Below are positions 37,055 to 44,891 of a stretch of 64,000 nt of DNA, piece after piece. Position 1 is the stretch's first letter. Every line of letters starts with the position of its first letter. The notes beneath the pieces are model-generated. The model searched no databases. It was not told the DNA's origin and was given only the letters and a program-made list of their open reading frames with translations. The stretch comes from DYJB01 sp963777165. Lineage in GTDB: Bacteria > Chloroflexota > Anaerolineae > Anaerolineales > E44-bin32. The translations under genes were made by a program, and so were the position numbers. The stretch is taken from the NCBI GenBank assembly GCA_963777165.1, contig CAVZPO010000032.1:24838-88837 (forward strand). Reading direction: 5' to 3'.

Positions 37055-37817
37055 TCAGCTGATCGCGTCCCGCACCTGGCGCGCCAGCGCGCCGAATTCC
37101 GCCGTGTAGCTGAGATCGAGCGTCCGGGGGCGCGGCAGGCCAATCGGAAGGTCGAGGACCAGGCGCCCGGGACGCGAGCTCAACACCAGCACCCGATCGG
37201 CGAGCAGCACCGCCTCGGGGATCGAGTGCGTGACGAGCACCACGGTCACGTGCCGGGCGTCCCAGATGCGCATCAGCTCGGCCGCCATCCGCTCGCGGGT
37301 CAGCGCATCCAGGGAGCCGAACGGTTCATCCAGCAGCAAGAGATCCGGATCGTGGACGAGCGCGCGGGCGATGGCGACGCGCTGAGCCATCCCGCCCGAG
37401 AGATCGCGCGGATAAGCTTGAGGCAAAGCCCTCCAACCCGACCAGGGACAGCAGCTCGGCCGCGCGCCGGCGAGTGACCTCCGGCGGCTGGCCCTCGAGC
37501 TCCAGCGGGAGCTCGATGTTCTGCGCCACCGTGCGCCAGGGCATCAGATTCGCCTGCTGGAAGACGAAGCCTGTCCCTCTTCGGGGCCGGCGCAGGGATT
37601 GCCCCTCCAGAAGCACCTCACCCCGCGTGGGTCGCAGCAGCCCGGCCAACAGGCGCAGCAAGGTCGTCTTCCCCGATCCGGAGGGCCCGACGATGCACAC
37701 GAACTCCTTCGGCAAGACGTCGAAGCTTATCCGATCAAGCGCATGCAGACCGCCATTCCCGTTGGGGAACCAGACGGCAAGGTCATCGACCGAAAGCAGC
37801 GGGACGGTCGGCTTCAT
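37055..37817 (-). CDS. riboflavin-type ABC importer, ATP-binding subunit, one-base frameshift
   Basis: About 253 residues after repair. Walker A is GPSGSGKTT (44-52), FVFQQANLMPWRTVAQNI is the Q-loop of the nitrate/taurine/thiamine-precursor ATPase group, and the second frame carries the signature RDLSGGMAQR and Walker B LLLLDEPFGSLD. The frame shifts near 37425-37427 in a short A/T run: one extra base separates GLEG from LPQAYPRDLSGG. It overlaps the binding-protein gene by four bases. Assignment to riboflavin uptake comes from the FMN riboswitch heading the operon. Confidence 0.83.
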
Positions 37818-38806
37818 GGCTCCGGCAGATATTCGTTGGTGTATGCCCGGCTGACGTCCTGCCGCGCCTGGACCAGGCCCATCTCGAAAAGCACCCGGTC
37901 CATGTTCTCCCAGGCTTCGGGCTCGGAGACGCCCAGGGGACCGGAGTCCCAGAATCGCATGCTGGCCTCCAGGACCTGCCGCTGGACGGCCTGATCAGCC
38001 GCGGCCAATCCCTCCACGTACTTCAGACAGACCTCGAATGCCGCCTCCGGATCGGCCAGGACGTCCCGAAGTCCATGCATCACCGCACGCAGGACGGCGC
38101 GTACCAGTTCCGGGTCCGATCCCAGCGTCGCCTCGTTGGTCACCAAACCATTCGAGGCCAGCGCGACGTAGTCGGCCACCCGGATGAGAGTCACCGGCAT
38201 CCCTTGCGCCTCGAGCTGGATCGGCTCGTTGTTCGCGTACACGACCGCGGCATCGACCGTGCCGGCCAGCAGCGTCTCCACCTGGGTGAATCCGATCACG
38301 TCCAGCCTGGCGATATCGGGTTCCAGGCCGGCCGCGTCCAGAAGGGCGCGATAGCCGATGTACGAAGCGCCGCTCAGCACCGGGATCCCAACGCGCTTCC
38401 CGGCGAGATCGGCCGGCTGCCGGATCCCACTCGACGCCGGCGCGGCGACAGCCACTGGGAAATCGTTCCACCAGTTCATCACGTAGACGACCGGCAGCCC
38501 CTGGGCACGCGCCAACAGCACCTGCTCACCGGAGGCAAGCGTGAACGGCAGCTCGCCCGCCCCCACCAGTTGCACGCCGTCGGTCTCGAAGGAGTAATCG
38601 AAGTCGATCGCCAGGCCCTCGTCGCGGAAGTAGCCGCGCTCGACCGCCATGTAGAACGGAGCGTACTGGACGTTGGGGATGTAGCCCATCGGCAATCGCA
38701 GCGTACGCAGCCCGGGGGTGGGTTCCTGCGTGGCCGGCGCACCGCAAGCGACGAGCAGCGCCGCGACCATCGCCAGCCAGATCGTTCGAGAAGGTAGGTG
38801 CACCAT
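37814..38806 (-). CDS. ribY: NMT1/THI5-like substrate-binding lipoprotein, riboflavin importer (RibY type)
   Basis: 330 residues. A signal peptide with lipobox ALLVAC puts Cys21 at the mature N-terminus. MGYIPNVQYAPFYMAVERGYFRDEGL is the NMT1/THI5-like signature shared with thiamine-precursor and nitrate/sulfonate binding proteins, and LAGKRVGIPVLSGASYIGYRALL is a second conserved segment. RibY proteins of this fold work with RibX permeases under FMN riboswitches in Chloroflexota. That knowledge, plus the riboswitch at 39762-39886, is the reason for choosing riboflavin over thiamine precursors. Direct specificity is not shown by sequence. Confidence 0.85.
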   Translation of the reverse strand: MVHLPSRTIWLAMVAALLVACGAPATQEPTPGLRTLRLPMGYIPNVQYAPFYMAVERGYFRDEGLAIDFDYSFETDGVQLVGAGELPFTLASGEQVLLARAQGLPVVYVMNWWNDFPVAVAAPASSGIRQPADLAGKRVGIPVLSGASYIGYRALLDAAGLEPDIARLDVIGFTQVETLLAGTVDAAVVYANNEPIQLEAQGMPVTLIRVADYVALASNGLVTNEATLGSDPELVRAVLRAVMHGLRDVLADPEAAFEVCLKYVEGLAAADQAVQRQVLEASMRFWDSGPLGVSEPEAWENMDRVLFEMGLVQARQDVSRAYTNEYLPEP

Positions 38807-39621
38807 CAGGAGTCTGCCTCCGTTCGCCAGGCGAGCCGGCGCTCGAACCAGGCCACCAGCCCGTACAGGCCCAGCGCCATCGCGATCAACAGGAAGACGG
38901 CCACGAAGACCAGTGCCGTGTCGTACAGCCCCCGGCCGATGTTCACCAGGAAACCCAGGCCCTCATCCGCGCCGACGAACTCGCCCACCACAGCGCCAAT
39001 CACCGAGAGGGTCGCCCCGATCTTCAGTCCGCCGAGCAAGACGGGCAGCGCGGCCGGGATTTCGAGCCGGGAGAAGGTCTGCCAGCGCGTGGCGCGCAGC
39101 GAGCGCATCAACTCCCGCAGGTCCTGCGGCACCGAGCGGACGCCCACGACGGTGTTGACCAGGACGGGGAAGAAGACGATCAAGGCGGCGATCAGGACCT
39201 TTGAGATTCTTCCCGGGCCGAACCAGATCACCAGCAGCGGTGCAATGGCGACAATCGGGATGGCCTGCGAGGCGACGATGTAGGGGGACAGCAATCGCTC
39301 CAGGGCGGCGGACTTGGCGATCGAGTAGCCCAGGAGCGCCGCCGCCAGGACTCCCAAGAGCAGCCCGGACAGGACCTCGCTGAGTGTGACAAGTGTGTGG
39401 CGCGCCAGGGAGGCATCGCTCCAGCCGCGGATGAAACGGCTGGCGACGGCCGCCGGCGATGGCAGCAGGAAGGACGGCACGAGCTCGGTCATGGTCAGGA
39501 CCTGCCAGACCACCAGCGCGACCGCCACCCCGGCCGGAAGCAGCCAGCGCTGCAAGCGGCGAGAGCGAGGCACGGGGCGAATCTCGTCGCCCGGGTTTTC
39601 AAGCGCCTGTCCGGTGTTCAT
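38806..39621 (-). CDS. ribX: ABC importer permease, RibX type
   Basis: 271 residues with six predicted helices. The cytoplasmic EAA loop appears in the stretch RSLRATRWQTFSRLEIPAALPVLLGGLKIG, typical of SsuC/TauC/ThiX-like permeases. The ATG at 39621 was chosen because it lies just downstream of the riboswitch expression platform; a longer reading would extend through the riboswitch and is not sensible. It is the first gene of the unit ribX, ribY and the ATPase. Confidence 0.87.
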   Translation of the reverse strand: MNTGQALENPGDEIRPVPRSRRLQRWLLPAGVAVALVVWQVLTMTELVPSFLLPSPAAVASRFIRGWSDASLARHTLVTLSEVLSGLLLGVLAAALLGYSIAKSAALERLLSPYIVASQAIPIVAIAPLLVIWFGPGRISKVLIAALIVFFPVLVNTVVGVRSVPQDLRELMRSLRATRWQTFSRLEIPAALPVLLGGLKIGATLSVIGAVVGEFVGADEGLGFLVNIGRGLYDTALVFVAVFLLIAMALGLYGLVAWFERRLAWRTEADS

Positions 39622-39635
39622 GCGTTCAACACAAC

Positions 39636-39661
39636 GCGCCCCGAAGTCTCCCTCGGGGCGC
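39636..39661 (-). other. second leader hairpin before ribX
   Basis: A 10-base-pair stem (GCGCCCCGAG with its complement, one G-U pair, loop GGAGAC on the RNA) lies between the terminator hairpin and the ribX ATG. It ends 15 bases before the start codon. It may fold the leader so that the ribosome site is hidden, but no clear pairing with that site is visible. Confidence 0.45.
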
Positions 39662-39685
39662 GGCACGAGCGGCTCGAGCCTGTCT

Positions 39686-39720
39686 AACACAAACCCCGAA
39701 GAGCAACGGACTCTCCGGGG
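39686..39720 (-). terminator. intrinsic terminator, FMN riboswitch expression platform
   Basis: On the minus strand a 10-base-pair stem, CCCCGGAGAG with CTCTTCGGGG around a seven-base loop, is followed by UUUGUGUU. Flanking CCTGTCT (39727-39721) and AGACAGG (39685-39679) can pair to extend it. It lies 40 bases after the aptamer and before ribX, as expected for a transcription-off switch when FMN is bound. Confidence 0.65.
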
Positions 39721-39761
39721 AGACAGGAAGCCCCAGGCGCGGCGATGCGCCCGGCTGCCAG

Positions 39762-39886
39762 CCTTCTCCCATCCGGACTGTACCGTCGGCCCCGGAATCA
39801 CACCGGGTCATGCGCCAAAGGCGCTCGCGGGCTTTACCGCCGGTCGGGATTTGGGCCTTGCGACCCTCACCCTGCCCCGAAGGCTT
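39762..39886 (-). ncRNA. FMN riboswitch (RFN element)
   Basis: On the minus strand the leader carries the conserved RFN blocks in order: CTTCGGGGCAGGGTGAG, GACCGGCGGTAAAGCCCGCGAG, GGTGTGATTCCGGGGCCGACGG and CAGTCCGGATGGGAGAAGG. The closing helix pairs the 5' GCCTTC with the 3' GAGAAGG. It controls the ribX-ribY-ATPase operon. Presence of a terminator hairpin downstream suggests transcriptional control. It is not followed by any riboflavin synthesis gene in the window. Confidence 0.93.
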
Positions 39887-39903
39887 GGATTGGATTGAGT
39901 TCC

Positions 39904-39909
39904 ATTATA
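39904..39909 (-). promoter_or_regulatory. candidate -10 box of the FMN-riboswitch transcript
   Basis: Perfect TATAAT on the minus strand, about 18 bases before the first base of the aptamer, so transcription would begin just upstream of the switch. No convincing -35 box is visible. Confidence 0.5.
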
Positions 39910-40099
39910 CAGCACCTTGGTGGCCGGCGCTGATCGCACGGTCTCCAAGCCCAATCGCTCCTCCTCGAAGCGCTTCCGTTTCGGGATTCACCCATGCAAG
40001 CCGAACCCTTGGCCAGCACTTGTACGAGATGCCGTCACCCAAGACGCCTGCATTCGCGGGTCGGCCACGCATGGCCCCCTACGTGGAGGTGCGAATCTA

Positions 40100-42115
40100 T
40101 CACGAGGAATTGGCGCCGAGTGCTGGGTCCGCTTTCACCAGGGCTTTTGCCAAGCCTGTACCTGCCGATTCTTGAGCCAACCCAGAGTCCACGGGCGAAC
40201 CTGGACGCGAGGTTGCCATCCCCCACACGACTGTGAATCCGATGACTGCCGCCGGCAGCCAGGCGCGATCGAAGGCGTCGTCCAGACTGTAACCTGTCAC
40301 AGACAGGATAACGAGTGGGAGCCCCACGCCGACTACCAGCAGGGTCAGCAATGGAGTCGCCTGCCTCCAGCCCCTCCGTACCGCCCGGGGTATCCCGGCG
40401 ACCGCCAGCACGAATGTCAGGGGAACTACCAGGCCCCACTTGTTCAGCAGGAATAACCTCTTCGAGGCGTAGTCGATGACGTTCTTCACGGGCTCCAATC
40501 CTTGCCTGCCTGCTGCAAGATCGGAGAGGAAATTGGGGATCACGGCCCCGATTCCATCAACCCGGATGTGAGGCAGGCCGAAGGCTAGCCATGTCCCGGT
40601 GATTATTGCGAAGGGAAGCAACCCCGCAACGGGTTTGGGTCTCGACTTGAGCGCAAGCATGCATGCAATGGCGATGATCCCGCCTTGGAAGGGGGCCGTC
40701 AAGTACCCTTCCGGTCGGGTCCAAGCTGCCCCTGCAAGCAACAGGGAGCCCAGCGCCAAGGGACCCGCGCGATTCTCTACGACCCCTTCGAGTACCCAGA
40801 GACTTCCAAGGACCAGGTACGTCGCGTATGCCAGATTGGCGTAGCCGATAGTCCCGTGGAGGAAGATCACGGGCACAGACAGAAGCACGAGCGACCCAGC
40901 GAGTGCCAAGTCCGGGGGAACGTTCTCACGTTTCCAGAACCGGAATGTCCCGACGAGCAGGGACATGAGGATGACCGGGTCGATGAGCTTCGACCCGGGG
41001 AGCGCATCGCCATCCGCAAGGCGGAACATAGCAATGCCGAGGTGAAGGTTCTGTGGGTACGCCAGCGCATGGCCTCCCCAGTCCTGGCCGGCCAGGATCG
41101 TTCCCTCCATCGCGATCGCGTACCCCTTCAGAGCCCAATTGGCGATGGCGTCGAACAGCGAGTAGCTGCGCCCCACCGAGATGACCACCATCTGGGCCAG
41201 CAGAAAGCCGGCGGCAGCCACAAGCATGACTCGCGTGACGGACAGACTCCCGAGCGCCTGGCGCACCTGACGGACGAGCCGGCGAAGAATCTCGCCGGGC
41301 CGCATGGCCGGCAGGCGCCTCAGGACAATGGAGGCGGCAAGCACACCGCCGATCCAAACGGCGACGAAGAGACCGAAGGTCACCCGGGCGCCGGCCCACG
41401 ACATGAGGAACACGCCCCAGGTCAAGAATGCGAGGCCGAGCGGGAACCCGGCACTCAGTCCCTCCTCGAGCCCCGCGCTCGGGACCAGACACAGGATAAC
41501 CAGTGTGCCCAGGATCAGCAGGCCAAGGAGGATGCTGCCGTCCACGAAGGCCGCCGCCCAAGGCGCCATGCTTTTCGGCTGAGTGGGAGTGAACGGGCCG
41601 GTGATAGCGTTTGCTGGCAGGTACACGCCGCGGTACTTGTCCCCGCCGGCCGGGTATGGGATGAACACCTTTCCTTCTAACGAAACATTTGCGGGAGGGA
41701 ACTCGTTTATGGCAGGCAGCACATGGGCCGGGTTCTGCAGGCAGGCGGCGCACGCTGCCTCCGCAGAGGGGAAGAGTTGCGGGTCGCACCCGCAACCGGG
41801 GATCCCCCGCGGCATGAGGTAGAACTGAAGCGTGTTCTGCTCGGAGAACCGTCCGCCGCCTTCGGGCACTACGACGGGTGCGCCCGGCTCGATCCAGGTA
41901 TTGAGGAACTGCATGTAGGGGGCACCCTCCGATCCGAGCATGAAGAGCGCACTGCGATCGTAGCTCGAGAGAGCCCGATGCTTCCAGACCGTGGCCACCC
42001 ACACCTTGCTGTAGGATTGGAATACCCGCGCGGTCTGGAACGCGATGAGCAGCCCGGTGACGAAGACCATCCACCGAGCAATCCGTGACGAACCAAGTGA
42101 ACGTGCTGCTCCCAT
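40100..42115 (-). CDS. large membrane protein, paralog 1, with Cys-rich extracytoplasmic N-terminal domain
   Basis: 671 residues. A first helix (about 16-32) is followed by an extracytoplasmic domain of about 160 residues with ALFMLGSEGAPYMQFLNTWI, VVVPEGGGRFSEQNTLQFYLMP and four cysteines around GCGCDPQLFPSAEAACAAC. A bundle of about eleven helices follows, with the loop SYSLFDAIANWALKGYAIAMEGT and then GGHALAYPQNLHLGIAMFRL. The loop has the Asp and aromatic pattern of GT-C enzymes. It has two relatives, at 44892-46916 and 47346-49418. A GT39/PMT-like transferase or an O-antigen polymerase-like role is the best inference; no named family is certain. Confidence 0.7.
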   Translation of the reverse strand: MGAARSLGSSRIARWMVFVTGLLIAFQTARVFQSYSKVWVATVWKHRALSSYDRSALFMLGSEGAPYMQFLNTWIEPGAPVVVPEGGGRFSEQNTLQFYLMPRGIPGCGCDPQLFPSAEAACAACLQNPAHVLPAINEFPPANVSLEGKVFIPYPAGGDKYRGVYLPANAITGPFTPTQPKSMAPWAAAFVDGSILLGLLILGTLVILCLVPSAGLEEGLSAGFPLGLAFLTWGVFLMSWAGARVTFGLFVAVWIGGVLAASIVLRRLPAMRPGEILRRLVRQVRQALGSLSVTRVMLVAAAGFLLAQMVVISVGRSYSLFDAIANWALKGYAIAMEGTILAGQDWGGHALAYPQNLHLGIAMFRLADGDALPGSKLIDPVILMSLLVGTFRFWKRENVPPDLALAGSLVLLSVPVIFLHGTIGYANLAYATYLVLGSLWVLEGVVENRAGPLALGSLLLAGAAWTRPEGYLTAPFQGGIIAIACMLALKSRPKPVAGLLPFAIITGTWLAFGLPHIRVDGIGAVIPNFLSDLAAGRQGLEPVKNVIDYASKRLFLLNKWGLVVPLTFVLAVAGIPRAVRRGWRQATPLLTLLVVGVGLPLVILSVTGYSLDDAFDRAWLPAAVIGFTVVWGMATSRPGSPVDSGLAQESAGTGLAKALVKADPALGANSS

Positions 42116-42644
42116 CCTCCACCCGCCTGCGAGAAGCGCTCAAGGGCATGGACCCGGTTCAGTAGCCGCCGTGGTGCCCGCGAGACAAGCTGATCATACT
42201 ATTGTGCACCCATGCATGCAGGAGATGGACAGCCCTGTTGGTGTCTCCGATGGGGGGCTTCTCCGGCCGATGCGGCCCAGCTCCTGGATCCAGGTGGCTC
42301 TCGGGGCCCGAGCACTGGTGTGACACGAGGCACCAGCATACTCCGTGAGAGCCGGCGGGTGACAAGGCGTCGATGCAGGGAAGGATGGACAGGAGTTCCC
42401 GCCCACCGGTCATCCAACTCGGCGTAGGCCCGAAGCGAGGCCGGCCAATCGCCTCCGAAACACCTGAGCATGCTATGATTCGAAACTGCCCCGATGAAGG
42501 CGCCTGTTCCATTGCGCAAGCGATGCTGCTGCAACTCCGGGGACATGCGATCGCAGGGACTACCTTGGAACTGAGTGATGAGCAGGGCGCCCTCACCCCA
42601 TGACGACGGCGAGACGCGACCCCCGGAATCGAGGGAGGCATCGG
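42116..42644. other. 529-base region without a convincing gene
   Basis: Lies between the divergent paralog 1 and GT2 genes. Open frames here have protein sequence that looks random (Pro/Arg/Ser-rich) and match no family. It should hold both promoters: an extended -10 (TGC-TATGAT, 42471-42479) points to the plus strand, and a weak TATGAT-like box (42197-42192) to the minus strand. No RNA gene or repeat is seen. Confidence 0.6.
42471..42479 (+). promoter_or_regulatory. candidate extended -10 promoter for the GT2 gene
   Basis: TGC directly before TATGAT fits an extended -10 element. No -35 box is seen, which such promoters can lack. It would give a leader of about 160 bases before the ATG at 42645. 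Confidence 0.35.
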
Positions 42645-43860
42645 ATGCCTGTTGAGCTCACGATCTTGATGCCTTGCCTGAATGAGCGCGAGACGTTGGC
42701 CGACTGCATTCAAGCTGCTCATGCCGGCGCGCGGGCCGCAGGAGCCCGAGGCTACGAGGTGCTGGTGGCAGACAACGGCAGCACAGATGGCAGCCCATCG
42801 ATCGCGACCCGCAATGGCGCCAGGGTCATCTCGGTCTCATCCCGCGGCTACGGTGCAGCCCTCCGGGGCGGCATCCAGGCCGCGCAAGGTCGCTACGTGA
42901 TCATGGGGGACGCCGATGGCAGCTATGACTTCGCGCATCTGGCTCCGTTTCTCCAGAGACTGCGGTTGGGGTGGCCCCTGGTGGTGGGAACCAGAACTCC
43001 GCGGGACCATCCAGCGCGGGGCTATGCCCTGGCTCCACCGTTACCTTGGGAACCCGGTCCTGACCTGGCTGGCAAACCTGTTCTTCGGCACTCGCCTGAG
43101 CGACTACCACTGCGGCCTGCGCGGGTTCGACACACAGATCATCCGCAATCTCCGCCTGCGCACCTCGGGCATGGAATTCGCCAGCGAGATGCTGATCCGA
43201 GCGGCGATCTCCGGGATGCCGGTCTTCGAAGTCCCGATCACGTACGCGCCGGCAGGGAGAACCCGCCCGCCCCATCTGCGGACCTGGTCCGACGGATGGA
43301 GGCACCTTCGGTTCCTCCTCCTCTACAGCCCGAGGTGGGTGCTTCTCTATCCGGGCGTGGCCATGGCGGCGGTGGGGCTGTTGTTCTCCGCCGCCTTGCT
43401 GCGTGGACCCCTGCGGCTCGGGGCTATCACTCTCGACGTCCACACGCTTCTCGTTTCGGCCACGCTGCTGAGCACGGGCGTCCTCCTGGTCCTGCTTGGC
43501 GTTACGGCGCGGGCCTATGCCTCTCGGCTTGGGTTACTGCCATCCAGCCTTCGGCTGGAAGCGATCCTGGACAAGTACTCTCTAGGCATTGGCATATCCG
43601 CCGGGCTTGTTCTCAGCCTCATGGGTTTTGCCCTCTACTTCTGGGGACTGCTTGCCTGGGGCGAGAACTCATTCGGACCGATCACCCACTACCAGACGAC
43701 GCTCCGTCTGGTCATCTCCGGGACAACCCTGATCACTCTGGGCGCCGAGGTGTTCTTCGGGAGCTTCGTCCTTTCGATCTTCAACCTCGATGATGCCCCC
43801 AGCGATGTCGCACCGACTGGTCCAACCGTGCACATTCCCCCTCGCCGGCCCCGGACGTGA
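42645..43860 (+). CDS. family 2 glycosyltransferase with C-terminal membrane helices, one-base frameshift
   Basis: About 404 residues after repair. The GT-A part begins VELTILMPCLNERETL, with DNGSTDGS and the metal site GDADGSYDF. The frame changes near 42995, where the first frame reads LVVGTR and the second continues LRGTIQRGAMPWLHRYLGNP; one A is in excess. HCGLRGFDTQIIRNL is typical of the group that glucosylates or mannosylates lipid carriers. About four helices follow (for example LLYPGVAMAAVGLLFSAALL). The ATG at 42645 follows a GGGAGG ribosome site and is preferred over an earlier ATG at 42600. Confidence 0.82.
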
Positions 43861-44204
43861 TTCGACATCCGCGGGGCGACGTGCTGTGGCCGGGCGTTCG
43901 TGGGGTCCGCCCTCCTGGGCCGGAACCAGGATCGAGTTGGGCTCGGTGGGGACCCTGAAGCACTCGGCGAGTGCTCAATTTGTGTGAAGCTGGCCACGGA
44001 CACCAAACCAAGGTGGCGCACCATTCCTGGCGTTTCCAGGGCCGGGCATCCGTCCCCATAGAGATCTCGCCACTATGCACACGTACGGCTTGTGGTATGG
44101 AAGCGAATGAAGTCCGCAGGGATTGAACTCACCGGCTGACCATGGGGGTCTCGCGAGGTGCCACCCCTTACAAAGTGTCCGCCTCCAAGGTGATTGCCTC
44201 GCAG
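43861..44204. other. 344-base region without a convincing gene
   Basis: Between the converging GT2 and methyltransferase genes. I see no coding frame with family resemblance, no RNA gene and no strong hairpin with a T run. Confidence 0.55.
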
Positions 44205-44750
44205 CTAACCCGGGCTTCGGAAGACGAAGAGGTTGTTCATTCCCAATTGGAATCGCGAATGGTGTTCGAGCGTGAACCCCCGGGAGCAGAATAGCCGCTC
44301 CGTGTCCGCTGGATTGAAGCCGTGGTGTTCCTCCAACGACATTCCGTCGGCCAATCGAGTGGCGACAAGAAGTCCCAGCAGCCACTCGACTGCGGGCTGC
44401 GGAACTGTGATGACCGTCCTGCCGAGAGGCACGAGGAGCCGGCGGGAACTCTCTGCCAAGGCGTCCTTTTCTTGCATGTGCTCAAGTGTGGCGAGCAGGG
44501 TGATCACATCGAAGGACGCTTCGGGGAATGGCAGTTGCCCTGAGAATCCCATGGCCAAGAGGCGGAAATCAGGGCCCTTCACTGGCCGGGCAAGTGGGTC
44601 GATCCCGACGCTCTGCCCAATACGGCCCGCAAGCAACCTGAACATCTCGCCCTGATGGCATCCGATGTCGAGCACGCGGGCGCCCCTCGGAATCCACGGT
44701 CTCGCAGCCGCCACCCGCCAGCGTTGAAGGAGATGGTCTATTGCTCTCAA
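44205..44750 (-). CDS. class I SAM-dependent methyltransferase (small, TTG start)
   Basis: 181 residues from a TTG at 44750 (MRAIDHLLQRWRVAAARPWI). Motif I is RVLDIGCHQGEMFRLL, then SFDVITLLATLEHM, and a late EEHHGFNPADTERLF as in sugar or quinone methyltransferases of polysaccharide clusters. A strong ribosome site (GGGGAAGGG) lies six bases before the TTG. An ATG at 44819 gives a longer form, but its extra residues (MDGPPRSRGHSRQTSL) do not look like protein of this family. The substrate is unknown. Confidence 0.75.
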   Translation of the reverse strand: MRAIDHLLQRWRVAAARPWIPRGARVLDIGCHQGEMFRLLAGRIGQSVGIDPLARPVKGPDFRLLAMGFSGQLPFPEASFDVITLLATLEHMQEKDALAESSRRLLVPLGRTVITVPQPAVEWLLGLLVATRLADGMSLEEHHGFNPADTERLFCSRGFTLEHHSRFQLGMNNLFVFRSPG

Positions 44751-44891
44751 TTCGAGCCCTTCCCCTTTGCTGAGGGAGGTTTGCCTTGAGTGTCCGCGGG
44801 ATCTCGGAGGCCCATCCAACCACGGGCACGCAGGTCAGGCCATCAGTTCAGGCTGCCAACTCCACAGGATGCTCCGTTAGTGAGAAGCAGG

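Noticed and set aside
42159..42722. 187-codon minus-strand open frame upstream of the GT2 gene
   Set aside because: Protein sequence is Pro/Ser/Arg-rich without family resemblance and it overlaps the start of the supported GT2 gene.
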